Notes: generated by a model not told the origin, from the sequence alone. DNA of 64,000 nt from Devosia sp. (GCF_025809055.1 NZ_CP075529.1:2591501-2655500), one strand, 5' to 3'; shown: positions 7,025 to 15,459, numbered from the stretch's first letter. Numbers and translations: made by a program.

Positions 7025-8809
7025 ATGGTTTCCCCCGGCACAGTCCTGCTGCACGACAATCTCACCCCAAAGGGGCAGAACCTGCTCTTTGCCCGTCCGC
7101 GCGAACTCATCGTCGCCCATGACGCGGCAGGGGCGCGCAAGGGTCTGGCGCGGCTCGAAGCGGCTGGCCGCGAGGGTCTTTGGGCCGCCGGATACCTTGC
7201 CTATGAGCTGGGTTTTCTGTTCGAGGAGCGCCTGGCCCACCGCCTGCAGCAGCCCAGCCAAACGCCGCTGATCTGGTTCGGCCTCTTTGACGCGCCCCAA
7301 CAGCTGGACGCCGCCGCCCTTGCTTCCCTGTTCGACGCCGCTGGCGAGGGCGGGGCCGAGCACGTCCGGCCCCTGACCGATCCGGCGGCCTATGGCGCCG
7401 CTTTCGAGAGGGTCAAGGATCTCATTGCCGCCGGTGACACCTATCAGGTCAATCTGACCCTCAAGGCCGCGTTCCGCCTTGCCGGCGATCCCCTGGGTCT
7501 CTATCGGCGCCTCGCCCAGAGCCAGCCTGTCGCCTATGGCGCCTATATCCATGCCGGCGACCACCATGTCCTCAGCCGCTCCCCCGAGCTCTTCGTGTCC
7601 GCCTCCGGCGACAGGCTCACCGCCCGGCCGATGAAGGGGACGCTCAAACGCGGCCGCAGCACCGCCGAGGATGAGGCGGGCCGGCTGGCCCTCGCCGCCG
7701 ACGCCAAGAACCGCGCCGAAAACCTGATGATCGTCGATCTGTTGCGCAATGACCTGGGGCGCATTGCCGAGACCGGCTCGGTCAAGGTCACAGACCTCTT
7801 CACCGTCGAAACCTATCGGAGCCTGCACACCATGACCTCGGGTATCGAGGCCCGGAAGCGCCCCGATGTCGGTCTGGTCGAGATGCTTGAAAACCTCTTC
7901 CCCTGCGGCTCGGTGACAGGGGCGCCAAAACTGCGCGCCATGGAAATCATCAACGCCGTCGAGGCCAATCCGCGCGGCCTTTATACCGGCTCCATCGGCT
8001 ATATCGCCCCCGGCGGCGATTTCGCCTTCAATGTCGCCATCCGCACCGCCGTCATCGACGATAAGGGCTGGGGCGAAATTGGCATTGGCGGTGGCATTGT
8101 CGCCGATAGCCGTGTCGGTGACGAATATGCCGAGGCCTTGCTCAAGCTCAATTTCCTGGCCGATCCGGCCCCGCCCGTCACCCTGATCGAAACCTTCAAA
8201 TGGACGCCCGAAGCCGGCTATGCGCTGCGCGACCGCCATCTTGACCGCCTCCTCGATTCGGCCCGCTATTTCGCCCTGCCCACAGACCGCGCGGCGATTT
8301 CGGCCTTCTTGTCCGGCAGGGCAAAGGACTGGACCGGGCCGATGCGGGTGCGCCTCACACTTGCCGAAGCCGGTCTCGATCTTTCCGCCGTACCGCTGCC
8401 GCCCAGTCCCGATCGCTTCCGTTTCGCGCTGGCGGAAAAACCGCTGGATTCGGCGTCGATCTGGCTGGCCCACAAGACCACGAATCGCAGTTTCTACGAC
8501 CAGCCGCGCCAGGCTGCGCACGCGGCCCTGGGCGTTGATGAGGTGGTCTTTGTCAATGAACGCGGCGAATTGACCGAGGGCTCGATCACCAATCTTTTCA
8601 TCGCCCGCGATGGACAGTTGCTGACCCCGCCACTGGCCTCCGGGCTTTTGCCGGGCACGCTGCGCGCCGAGCTTATCGCCACCGGCAAGGCTATCGAAGA
8701 GGTTCTGACCCTTGCCGACCTCTCCAGTGCCGATACAGTCTATCTCGGCAATTCCGTGCGCGGCCTCCTCCGCGCCGACTGGGTAAGGACCGACCATGAT
8801 CACAATTGA
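7025..8809 (+). CDS. pabB: Fused aminodeoxychorismate synthase component I / aminodeoxychorismate lyase
   Basis: Makes 4-aminobenzoate for folate synthesis. Residues about 1-385 are a chorismate-binding domain (PabB) with SRSPELFVSASGDRLTARPMKGT and the NLMIVDLLRNDLG and FPCGSVTGAPK motifs. Residues about 390-594 are a class IV aminotransferase-fold domain (PabC) with LIETFKW, ELTEGSITNLF and GLLPGTLRAEL. The fusion would carry out both the amination of chorismate, with a separate PabA glutaminase, and pyruvate elimination. No pabA is in the window. The ATG is preceded closely by AGAAGG. It overlaps pncA by 14 nt, so the two are probably co-transcribed. Confidence 0.92.
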   Translation: MVSPGTVLLHDNLTPKGQNLLFARPRELIVAHDAAGARKGLARLEAAGREGLWAAGYLAYELGFLFEERLAHRLQQPSQTPLIWFGLFDAPQQLDAAALASLFDAAGEGGAEHVRPLTDPAAYGAAFERVKDLIAAGDTYQVNLTLKAAFRLAGDPLGLYRRLAQSQPVAYGAYIHAGDHHVLSRSPELFVSASGDRLTARPMKGTLKRGRSTAEDEAGRLALAADAKNRAENLMIVDLLRNDLGRIAETGSVKVTDLFTVETYRSLHTMTSGIEARKRPDVGLVEMLENLFPCGSVTGAPKLRAMEIINAVEANPRGLYTGSIGYIAPGGDFAFNVAIRTAVIDDKGWGEIGIGGGIVADSRVGDEYAEALLKLNFLADPAPPVTLIETFKWTPEAGYALRDRHLDRLLDSARYFALPTDRAAISAFLSGRAKDWTGPMRVRLTLAEAGLDLSAVPLPPSPDRFRFALAEKPLDSASIWLAHKTTNRSFYDQPRQAAHAALGVDEVVFVNERGELTEGSITNLFIARDGQLLTPPLASGLLPGTLRAELIATGKAIEEVLTLADLSSADTVYLGNSVRGLLRADWVRTDHDHN

Positions 8810-9428
8810 ACCCGATGACGTGCTTGTCGTCGTTGACGTCCAATATGACTTCCTGCCCGGCGGGAGCCTGGCGGTGGCCGGCGGCAACGAGATCGTGCCG
8901 CTGATCAACCAGCTGGCCAGGAAGTTCACCCATGTCGTCCTCACCCAGGACTGGCATCCGGCCGATCACATCTCCTTTGCCAGCCAGCATCCCGGCAAGG
9001 CCCCCTTCGACACCATCGAGCTCGATTATGGTCCGCAGGTGCTCTGGCCCGATCACTGCGTCTGGGACAGCCACGGCGCCGAAATCGCCGGCACGCTCGA
9101 TATTCCCCATGCGCAACTGATCATCCGCAAGGGCTATACGCGGGGCGTCGATTCCTATTCCGGCTTTCAGGAGGCTGACCGGCAGACCCTGACGGGGCTC
9201 GGCGGCTATCTCAACGAGCGCGATGCCGGCCGGCTTTACGTCGTCGGCCTCGCCACCGATTTCTGCGTCGCCTGGACCGCCCTCGACGCCGCCGCCGGCG
9301 GCTTCGACGTCAGCGTCATCGAAGACGCCACCCGCGCCATCGACGCCAACGGCTCCCTCGAAAAGGCCTGGGCCGACATGGAAGCGGCTGGCGTCGATCG
9401 GGTGAAGAGCGGAGAAATTCTCGGTTAG
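8796..9428 (+). CDS. pncA: Nicotinamidase
   Basis: Hydrolyses nicotinamide to nicotinate and ammonia for NAD salvage. 210 residues, the usual length. The cysteine-hydrolase triad is visible: D14 in VVVDVQYDF, K112 in IIRKGY and C157 in ATDFCVAW. Metal ligands are D52, H54 and H58 in TQDWHPADH. It starts inside the end of pabB (ATGATCACAATTGA), a 14-nt overlap suggesting translational coupling. The DFCV context around the cysteine supports nicotinamidase over other isochorismatase-family hydrolases. Confidence 0.93.
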   Translation: MITIEPDDVLVVVDVQYDFLPGGSLAVAGGNEIVPLINQLARKFTHVVLTQDWHPADHISFASQHPGKAPFDTIELDYGPQVLWPDHCVWDSHGAEIAGTLDIPHAQLIIRKGYTRGVDSYSGFQEADRQTLTGLGGYLNERDAGRLYVVGLATDFCVAWTALDAAAGGFDVSVIEDATRAIDANGSLEKAWADMEAAGVDRVKSGEILG

Positions 9429-9513
9429 GCCAGGCCCGCACATATACCAGGCGCTGCCCTCGGGCCTGACCCGAGGGCCACTTCATTATTCACGGTTCCC
9501 CCGGCTCCATCGC

Positions 9514-9580
9514 CACCCTCCCCCTTGTGGGGAGGGTAGTGAAGCTAGGCCCCAAGGCCGTAGCGGAACTAGGGTGGGGG
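9514..9580 (+). repeat. Family B mosaic palindrome, copy 2
   Basis: CCTCCCCCTTGTGGGGAGG hairpin, then GTAGTGAAGCTAGGC and CGTAGCGGAACTAGGGTGGG. It lies between the convergent pncA and grpE genes. Confidence 0.65.
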
Positions 9581-9616
9581 AATGGCCCGCTCGGACCCCG
9601 CTCCATTGCCCCGACA

Positions 9617-9647
9617 AAACAAAAAAGGGCGCCCACCGGCGCCCTTC
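9617..9647 (-). terminator. Rho-independent terminator of grpE
   Basis: On the minus strand AGGGCGCC-ggtg-GGCGCCCT is followed by TTTTTTGTTTTG, about 20 nt beyond the grpE stop. Confidence 0.85.
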
Positions 9648-9667
9648 CCACGTCATGTCCAATCGGC

Positions 9668-10255
9668 TCACGCGCTCTTGTCGACGCCCTCGCCGGCATC
9701 CGGGGCCGCCGCCGCGCCGCCCTTGGCGACACCGACCATGGCCGGACGCAGCACGCGCTCGCCGATGGCAAAGCCTTCCTGCACCACCTGCACCACCGTG
9801 CCCTCGGGCACATTGGGATTGGGCACTTCGAACATGGCCTGATGCTTGTGCGGGTCGAATTTCTGTCCCGCCGCCTCGATCGGCTTGACGCCATGCTTGG
9901 CGAGCAGCCGCTGCATTTCGCGCTCGGCCAGTTCAAGGCCCTCGATCAGGCTTTTGAGCGTGCCCTCAGCGGTGGTCCGGGTTTCTTCCGGAATGACCAG
10001 CAGCGCCCGGCTCAGCGCATCGGTGGCGCTCAGCATGTCGCGGGCAAACCCGGCAATGGCATAGGAGCGGGTGTCACTGACATCGCGCTCGGTCCGCTTG
10101 CGCAGGTTTTCCATTTCGGCAGCCGTGCGCAGCACGCGGTCCTTGAGCTCGGCATTCTCCGCCAATAGCGCCTCGACCGGGTCGACCTCCGGCGTCTCGG
10201 TGACCGGCACTTCGGTTTCCGGCGTCTCGCCCTGGGCGGCGTTCTCGTCGCTCAT
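9668..10255 (-). CDS. grpE: Nucleotide exchange factor GrpE
   Basis: Releases ADP from DnaK in the Hsp70 cycle. 195 residues beginning MSDENAAQGE. A Glu/Pro/Thr-rich disordered N-terminus precedes the long coiled coil (LLAENAELKDRVLRTAAEM and onward) and the C-terminal beta domain (KFDPHKHQAM, VVQVVQEGF). Two earlier in-frame starts exist, but this ATG gives the normal GrpE N-terminus and follows the sigma-32 promoter by about 37 nt. It lies 129 nt downstream of hrcA on the same strand and has its own heat-shock promoter in that gap. Confidence 0.95.
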   Translation of the reverse strand: MSDENAAQGETPETEVPVTETPEVDPVEALLAENAELKDRVLRTAAEMENLRKRTERDVSDTRSYAIAGFARDMLSATDALSRALLVIPEETRTTAEGTLKSLIEGLELAEREMQRLLAKHGVKPIEAAGQKFDPHKHQAMFEVPNPNVPEGTVVQVVQEGFAIGERVLRPAMVGVAKGGAAAAPDAGEGVDKSA

Positions 10256-10292
10256 CTGGTCTATTCCATGCATAGTGTTGTCAAATCTGCCC

Positions 10293-10324
10293 CGCATATC
10301 GGCCAAGCGGGACCTTATTTCAAG
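10293..10324 (-). promoter_or_regulatory. Sigma-32 heat-shock promoter of grpE
   Basis: On the minus strand CTTG (10324-10321, extending to CTTGAAA) is followed after 18 nt by CCGATATGCG (10302-10293). This is one mismatch from CTTG-N18-CYTATNTNNG, with the same spacing as the dnaK site. Confidence 0.65.
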
Positions 10325-10384
10325 CGTATCGCCACCCCGAAGGCAAAATTGGCGCCACGGTGCCAGCCCGCGTCCGGCGGGCGG

Positions 10385-11464
10385 TCACCCCCTTTTGCGC
10401 GCCATCATCGCGCTCAGCACATGGGCGGTATAATCCACCACCGGCACGATGCGCGCATAGTTGAGCCGCGTCGGTCCGATGACGCCCAATACGCCCACGA
10501 CCCGTTCATTGGCATCGCGATAAGGGCTGAGAATCACCGACGAACCCGAGAGCGAAAACAGCTTGTTTTCCGAGCCGATGAAGATGCGCACGCCCTCCCC
10601 GCGCTCGGCATCCCCCAAGAGGTCGAGAAGGCCTTCCTTGCTTTCCAGTTCGTCGAACAATTGCCGCATCCGCATCAGCTCATCGCTGGCCATGGCGTCG
10701 TTGATGAGATTGGCGCGCCCCCGCACGATCACGGTCGGGGCGCCATTGTCCCGCGGGTTGGCGAGCGTGGCGATGCCGGCATCGACGAGCTTTTGCGTCA
10801 ATTCATCGAGTTCGGCCCGCTGCTCGTCGCGCCGCTCATGCAGCACCCGCCGGGCTTCCGACAAGGTCCGCCCCACGACATAATTGGCGAGATAATTGCC
10901 TGCCTGCTGCAGGGCGCTCACCGTATAGCCGGGCGGCAGTTCGAGAATGCGGTTTTCCACCTGCCCGTCATCGCCCACCAGGATCGCCATGGCCCGGGCG
11001 GCATCGAGCCGCACGAATTCGATATGCTTGAGCACCATGTCGGCCTTGGCCGCGATCACCAGCCCCGCGCCCTGGCTGAGCCCGGACAATAGCGTCGAGG
11101 CCTCGGTCAGCAGGTCCTCCACCTGGCCATGGCCGGCCGTGCCTTCGATCTGGCGGGAAATCTTCTGCCGCTCGGTCTCCTCCATGGCGCCCACTTCGAG
11201 CATGGAATCGACGAAGAAGCGCAGCCCCTGCTGCGTCGGCGCGCGGCCGGCCGAGGTATGGGGCGCCGCGATCAGGCCCAGGTCTTCGAGATCGGCCATG
11301 ACATTGCGCACCGAGGCGGGCGACAGCTCCACCTGCAACAGGCGGCTGAGATCGCGCGAACCCACCGGCACGCCGGTGGCGAGGTACCGCTCCACCAGCC
11401 GGCGGAATATGTCCTGGCTGCGGGCATTGAGCACACTCAGGAAGTCTTCGGCGGGCCTGGTCAT
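10385..11464 (-). CDS. hrcA: Heat-inducible transcription repressor HrcA
   Basis: Represses class I heat-shock genes by binding CIRCE operators. 359 residues. An N-terminal winged helix (about 1-75) contains SPASVRNVMADLEDLGLI, diagnostic for HrcA, followed by APHTSAGRAPTQQGLRFFVD. The C-terminal effector domain contains GVLGVIGPTRLNYARIVPVV. It precedes grpE on the same strand and is divergent from rph, as in many Hyphomicrobiales. I saw no CIRCE operator in this window, so its target (commonly groESL) is probably elsewhere, while dnaK and grpE here carry sigma-32 promoters. Confidence 0.96.
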   Translation of the reverse strand: MTRPAEDFLSVLNARSQDIFRRLVERYLATGVPVGSRDLSRLLQVELSPASVRNVMADLEDLGLIAAPHTSAGRAPTQQGLRFFVDSMLEVGAMEETERQKISRQIEGTAGHGQVEDLLTEASTLLSGLSQGAGLVIAAKADMVLKHIEFVRLDAARAMAILVGDDGQVENRILELPPGYTVSALQQAGNYLANYVVGRTLSEARRVLHERRDEQRAELDELTQKLVDAGIATLANPRDNGAPTVIVRGRANLINDAMASDELMRMRQLFDELESKEGLLDLLGDAERGEGVRIFIGSENKLFSLSGSSVILSPYRDANERVVGVLGVIGPTRLNYARIVPVVDYTAHVLSAMMARKRG

Positions 11465-11566
11465 GGTGGTTTGAATAAACTCTTCAGCTTTAACCCTGGT
11501 ACCTCATTTAAGCGTATAGCGCCCATCCGCCAAGCGCCCGGCGCTTGTGAGCCGGGCCGAGGAAGG

Positions 11567-11581
11567 TTAAGAGGCGGTTAA
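11567..11581. promoter_or_regulatory. CtrA-like TTAA-N7-TTAA site upstream of rph
   Basis: TTAA-gaggcgg-TTAA lies 27 nt before the rph start in the hrcA-rph divergent region. It matches the spacing of the CtrA cell-cycle regulator site. Binding is inferred only. Confidence 0.3.
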
Positions 11582-11608
11582 AGCCAATAACTGACGGATT
11601 GAGTGACC

Positions 11609-12325
11609 ATGCGGCCTTCCGGGCGTGAACCGAACCAGATGCGGTCTGTGACCCTCGAGCGCAATGTGGCCATGAAGGCCGAGGGCTCCTGCCTTATCGC
11701 CTTTGGCAATACCCGCGTCCTGTGCACCGCCTCGGTCGAGACCAGCGTACCCGGCTGGCTGCGCGGCAAGGGCCAGGGCTGGGTCACCGCCGAATATGGC
11801 ATGCTGCCCCGCGCCACCGGCTCGCGCACCCGCCGCGAGGCCACCGCCGGCAAGCAGTCGGGCCGCACCCAGGAAATCCAGCGCCTGATCGGCCGTTCGC
11901 TGCGCGCCGTCGTCGATCTCGAAGCCTTGGGCGAAGTCCAGGTGACGCTCGATTGCGACGTGCTCGAAGCCGATGGCGGCACCCGCACCGCTTCGATCAC
12001 CGGCGCCTATGTGGCCCTGGTCGACGCCATAGCCTGGATGGACGAGCGCAAGCTGACCAAGGGCCAGGTGCTCAAGGACAGCGTCGGCGCCGTCTCCTGC
12101 GGCATCTATCGCGGCACCCCGGTGCTCGATCTCGACTATCTCGAAGATGTCGAGGCCGAAACCGATGCCAATTTTGTCATGACCGGCTCGGGCAAATTCG
12201 TCGAGATCCAGGGCACCGCCGAGGGCGCACCCTTTTCCCGCGCCGAGCTCGAAAGCCTCATGGGTCTGGCCGAAAAAGGCATTGGCGAACTGACCCTGCT
12301 GCAAAAGGCGGCGCTGGGCGCATGA
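11609..12325 (+). CDS. rph: Ribonuclease PH
   Basis: Phosphorolytic 3'-5' exoribonuclease that trims tRNA precursors and other RNAs; it works as a hexamer of the PNPase core fold. 238 residues, exactly the family length. Visible family segments are MRPSGREPNQMR, GKGQGWVTAEYGMLPRAT, GRTQEIQRLIGRSLRA and LDCDVLEADGGTRTASITG. The ATG was chosen over a GTG 6 nt earlier because the product then begins with the conserved MRPSGR. It is divergent from hrcA and followed by rdgB and hemW. Confidence 0.97.
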   Translation: MRPSGREPNQMRSVTLERNVAMKAEGSCLIAFGNTRVLCTASVETSVPGWLRGKGQGWVTAEYGMLPRATGSRTRREATAGKQSGRTQEIQRLIGRSLRAVVDLEALGEVQVTLDCDVLEADGGTRTASITGAYVALVDAIAWMDERKLTKGQVLKDSVGAVSCGIYRGTPVLDLDYLEDVEAETDANFVMTGSGKFVEIQGTAEGAPFSRAELESLMGLAEKGIGELTLLQKAALGA

Positions 12326-12340
12326 TGTTCTTGAGAAAGT

Positions 12341-12467
12341 CCCCCTCATCCGCCCTTCGGGCACCTTCTCCCACGAGGGGAGAAGGCGATGGAGCCGCAG
12401 CCGCGATGCCTTCCTTCTCCCCTCGTGGGAGAAGGTGGCTCGGCGCAGCCGAGACGGATGAGGGGGG
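12341..12467. repeat. Family D palindromic mosaic element, copy 1
   Basis: A large inverted repeat bounded by CCCCCTCATCCG and CGGATGAGGGGGG, with internal CCTTCTCCC/GGGAGAAGG hairpins. This type is frequent between genes in Hyphomicrobiales. The outer stem is followed by TTTT and could end the rph transcript. Confidence 0.7.
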
Positions 12468-12530
12468 CTTTTCACCTCAGAACTGCCCCATATGGAACGA
12501 CATTGCGCGCACTTTGGAGGGACGGGCCAA

Positions 12531-13178
12531 ATGACCGCCATCCCCCGCCTCCGTCCCGGCGCGCGCCTCTGCATCGCCACCCACAATGCCGGCAAGCTCA
12601 CCGAGTTTCGCGAGCTGTTCGCGCCCTTTGGCCTCGATCTGGTCTCTGCGGGCGAACTGGGCCTGCCCGAGCCGGAAGAGACCGGCACCAGCTTCGCCGA
12701 AAATGCCCGCATCAAGGCCCATGCCGCTGCCAAAGCCGCCAATATGCTGGCGCTGTCGGACGATAGCGGCATCTGCGTTGATGCCCTCAACGGCGAGCCC
12801 GGCGTTTATACCGCCGACTGGGCCGGGGTGCCGCGCGATTTCGGCCGGGCCATGAAGCGGGTGGAAGATGCCCTGCAGGCCGCCGGCGCCATCTCGCCTG
12901 GCCAGCGCCGCGCCGCCTTCAACGCCACGCTCTGCCTTGCCCACCCCGATGGGCGCGACGTGCTCTATGTCGGCACCTGCGAGGGCACCCTGGTCTGGCC
13001 GCCGCGCGGCGATATGGGCCATGGCTATGACCCCATGTTCATGCCCGATGGCCATGACATCACCTTTGGCGAAATGGCGCCCGAAACCAAGCATTCCTGG
13101 CAGCCCGGCGAACGCGGCCTGTCCCACCGCGCCCGCTCCTTTGCGCAATTCGTCGAAAACCAGATCGATCATGCTTAG
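12531..13178 (+). CDS. rdgB: RdgB/HAM1 family non-canonical purine NTP pyrophosphatase
   Basis: Hydrolyses dITP, XTP and ITP to the monophosphates, keeping deaminated purines out of nucleic acids. 215 residues. Family motifs are IATHNAGKLTEFRELF near the N-terminus, TSFAENARIKA, ALSDDSGICVDALNG, GHGYDPMF and LSHRARSF near the end. The ATG follows GGAGGG by 9 nt; an upstream in-frame ATG lacks such a site. The gene lies between rph and hemW, a common arrangement in this order. A family A repeat begins 22 nt after the stop. Confidence 0.96.
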   Translation: MTAIPRLRPGARLCIATHNAGKLTEFRELFAPFGLDLVSAGELGLPEPEETGTSFAENARIKAHAAAKAANMLALSDDSGICVDALNGEPGVYTADWAGVPRDFGRAMKRVEDALQAAGAISPGQRRAAFNATLCLAHPDGRDVLYVGTCEGTLVWPPRGDMGHGYDPMFMPDGHDITFGEMAPETKHSWQPGERGLSHRARSFAQFVENQIDHA

Positions 13179-13200
13179 CGCCCGGTCGACATCGTCGATG

Positions 13201-13258
13201 AAAGGCTCCGGTGGAGCCTTTCAAGCAGCTAAGGCCATGAGAGCTATGCTCGAATGGC
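13201..13258 (+). repeat. Family A two-hairpin element, copy 3
   Basis: Hairpin 1 AAAGGCTCC-ggt-GGAGCCTTT differs from copies 1 and 2 by paired changes. Hairpin 2 (13233-13258) is identical to copy 1. It lies just after rdgB. Confidence 0.8.
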
Positions 13259-13283
13259 GGCCAATTTTGGCAAAGATAACAAC

Positions 13284-13400
13284 CCCCACCCCACCCCTCC
13301 CCCTAAAGAAGGGGGAGGGTGCCGGGCCGGTGCTCGTCCACAGAGCTCGCCCGAGCGCCTCTTCTCCTCCCCCTTTTCCAGGGGGAGGCCGGGTGGGGGC
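13284..13400. repeat. GC-rich palindromic mosaic (family B-like)
   Basis: Two CTCCCCC/GGGGGAG palindromes about 70 nt apart between the copy 3 repeat and hemW. No open frame with a ribosome site is seen. Confidence 0.5.
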
Positions 13401-13427
13401 ATTCTTTGATTCGCAGGGATGTTGCCT

Positions 13428-14582
13428 ATGACCAATCCCAACGATCTCTTCGGCGTTTATGTCCACTGGCCATTCTGCGCGGCCAAGTGCCCCTATTGCG
13501 ATTTCAATTCCCACGTGCATCGCGGCCCCTTCGATGAAGACGCCTTTGTCGAGGGCTATCGCCGGGAAATCGCCCATATGGCGGCCCTGGCACCCGACCG
13601 GCTGGTCCAGTCGATCTTCTTTGGCGGCGGCACCCCCTCGCTGATGTCGCCCAAGGCGGTGGGTGCGATCCTCGATTCCATCGCCGCCGAGTGGCCGATC
13701 GATCGCAATGCCGAGATTACGCTCGAGGCCAATCCGACCTCGGTCGAGGTGGATCGCTTCAAGGGCTTTCGAGCTGCCGGGATCAATCGGGTTTCGCTCG
13801 GCGTCCAATCGCTGCGCCCCGGTCCACTGGCCGAGCTGGGCCGCCGTCACACGGTCGAAGAAGCTGTCGCCGCCGTGCGCATTGCCCAGTCTGTCTTCGA
13901 GCGCTCGAGCTTCGACCTCATCTATGCCCGCCCCAAACAGACGCTTGAGGATTGGGAAGATGAGCTCAAGGAAGCCCTGTGGCTGGCCCGCGGGCATCTC
14001 AGCCTCTACCAGCTCACCATCGAGCAGGGCACGCGCTATTTCGACCTGCACCAGGCCGGCAAGCTCAAGATGCCCGACGAGGATCTGGCGGCCGACTTCT
14101 ATGAGCTGACCCAGGATCTGACCGGCGAGGCCGGTATGCCGGCCTATGAAATTTCCAATCACGCCGTGCCCGGCCAGGAAAGCCGGCACAACATGCTCTA
14201 CTGGCGCTATGGCGAATATGCCGGCATCGGCCCGGGCGCCCATGGGCGTCTCATGGTCAATCACCAGCGCCACGCCACCGCCACCGAAAAGCTGCCCTTC
14301 GACTGGCTCAAGCTGGTCAATGAATTCGGCCACGGCATGACCACCGATGACGTGCTGACCTGGGAAGAACAGGGCGACGAATTTCTCGTCATGGGTCTGA
14401 GGCTCAAGGAGGGCATTTCCCCGTCCCGCTTCATGGCCCTGTCCGGCCGCGGCATTGCCGAAAAGCAGATCGAGGCGCTCAAAGGCTACGGCTTCCTCGA
14501 AACCCTGCCCAACGGCAATCTGCGCGTCACCGACAAAGGCTTCCCCGTCCTCGACGCCGTCGTCGCCGACCTCGCGGCGTGA
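13428..14582 (+). CDS. hemW: Radical SAM protein HemW (HemN-like)
   Basis: Radical SAM family member related to coproporphyrinogen III dehydrogenase; HemW proteins bind heme and are proposed heme chaperones. 384 residues. The cluster motif CAAKCPYC (CxxxCxxC) is near residue 20, followed by FFGGGTPSLM and SLGVQSL. AGGGA lies 8 nt before this ATG; another in-frame ATG is 9 nt earlier. At this length, and without the longer HemN N-terminus, HemW is more likely than HemN. It follows rdgB after a repeat-filled gap. Confidence 0.92.
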   Translation: MTNPNDLFGVYVHWPFCAAKCPYCDFNSHVHRGPFDEDAFVEGYRREIAHMAALAPDRLVQSIFFGGGTPSLMSPKAVGAILDSIAAEWPIDRNAEITLEANPTSVEVDRFKGFRAAGINRVSLGVQSLRPGPLAELGRRHTVEEAVAAVRIAQSVFERSSFDLIYARPKQTLEDWEDELKEALWLARGHLSLYQLTIEQGTRYFDLHQAGKLKMPDEDLAADFYELTQDLTGEAGMPAYEISNHAVPGQESRHNMLYWRYGEYAGIGPGAHGRLMVNHQRHATATEKLPFDWLKLVNEFGHGMTTDDVLTWEEQGDEFLVMGLRLKEGISPSRFMALSGRGIAEKQIEALKGYGFLETLPNGNLRVTDKGFPVLDAVVADLAA

Positions 14583-14623
14583 GAGAGATTGACTTGAATG
14601 CTACTCAGTAGCACATTGGCGCC

Positions 14624-14748
14624 AGAGCGTTTTCAAGAAAAGTGGACACCACTTTTCTCCTCGGGCTCCGACCCGAGGATCGAAAACGTGACCATTCAAA
14701 AACTTAGAGCTTTCGTTCTGATTCAGTCAGAACGAGATATACTCTAGG
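14624..14748 (+). repeat. Family C intergenic element, copy 2
   Basis: AGAGCGTTTTCAAG and the GAAAAGTGG/CCACTTTTC hairpin as in copy 1, plus an extra CTCCTCGGG/CCCGAGGA palindrome. It ends with a TTCGTTCTGA/TCAGAACGA stem and TATACT (14738-14743), a good -10 candidate for the parDE operon. Confidence 0.7.
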
Positions 14749-14759
14749 GAGCCACTGTC

Positions 14760-15035
14760 ATGAGCGTGAAGTCGTCAATCTCTTTGACAGATCAGCAGGA
14801 CGCATTTGTGCGTGCACAGGTGCAAAGTGGGCGCTACGCCAGCGCCAGCGCGGTCCTGCAGCAGGGTCTTGAAATGTTGCGCCTCAAGACCGAAGCGGAG
14901 AGCGCCGAGATCGAAGCCCTGCGCGAACTGCTGAGCCGGCGTATGAGCGGACCATTTGTTTCCAGCGAAGAAATGGATGCGCGAGTGCAGGCCATGATCG
15001 AGCGCAAGCGGCGCGCACTCGATGTGGAGACTTGA
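14760..15035 (+). CDS. parD: Type II antitoxin, ParD/RHH family
   Basis: 91 residues. The N-terminal ribbon-helix-helix segment begins MSVKSSISLTDQQDAFVRAQ and continues SGRYASASAVLQQGLEML, the standard DNA-binding fold of ParD antitoxins. The C-terminal half is charged and helical (SSEEMDARVQAMIERKRR) and should wrap the ParE toxin. It overlaps parE by 14 nt. ParD-type proteins usually repress their own operon, and the only upstream sequence is the family C repeat, so promoter and operator probably lie in or next to it. Confidence 0.88.
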   Translation: MSVKSSISLTDQQDAFVRAQVQSGRYASASAVLQQGLEMLRLKTEAESAEIEALRELLSRRMSGPFVSSEEMDARVQAMIERKRRALDVET

Positions 15036-15369
15036 TTATTCCGAGGCCGCCCTCCGCGACTTTGAGCTCATCTTCGACCATTTGTTCGAGGCCTATTGCC
15101 ATTTGGGGGACCCTCCGCCAGTTGCAGTAGAGCGCGCCGCTGAAAGACTTCGCGTCCTGCGCAGTGAAATCGGCCGTCTCGTGCAAACACCAGCCATCGG
15201 CACCCTGCGCATCGAACTCCACCCCAACTTGCGGTTTGTTCGGCGGGCCAATGCAGCCGTATGGTTCGTTTCCGATCCCGAACATCAAACGATGACCGTC
15301 ATCGCCGTCTTCTACGGTGCACAGGACCATATTCGCCACATGATTACCCGCCTGTTGGAGGAGGAGTAA
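15022..15369 (+). CDS. parE: Type II toxin, ParE/RelE superfamily
   Basis: 115 residues. It begins MWRLDYSEAALRDFELIFDH and ends with the typical last beta strand region AVFYGAQDHIRHMITRLLEEE. ParE toxins inhibit DNA gyrase; related RelE toxins cut mRNA at the ribosome, and the ParD partner favours the ParE type. Translation probably couples to parD through the 14-nt overlap. It is slightly longer than the usual 95-100 residues. Confidence 0.85.
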   Translation: MWRLDYSEAALRDFELIFDHLFEAYCHLGDPPPVAVERAAERLRVLRSEIGRLVQTPAIGTLRIELHPNLRFVRRANAAVWFVSDPEHQTMTVIAVFYGAQDHIRHMITRLLEEE

Positions 15370-15403
15370 GTCTGGCCAGACCACCGCTGGACTTGGCCAC
15401 CGG

Positions 15404-15459
15404 CCCTCTGGCTCCATCGCCCTCTCGCCCATCACGGGAGAGGGATGGAGTGAGGGGTG
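15404..15459. repeat. Family D palindromic mosaic element, copy 2
   Basis: CCCTCTCGCCC/GGGAGAGGG-type palindrome with CTCCATCG and GATGGAGTGAGGGG arms, between the convergent parE and LpoA-like genes. Confidence 0.55.

Noticed and set aside
6303..11608. CIRCE operator for HrcA
   Set aside because: No TTAGCACTC-N9-GAGTGCTAA was seen upstream of dnaK, grpE or hrcA; the dnaK and grpE promoters look like sigma-32 type.
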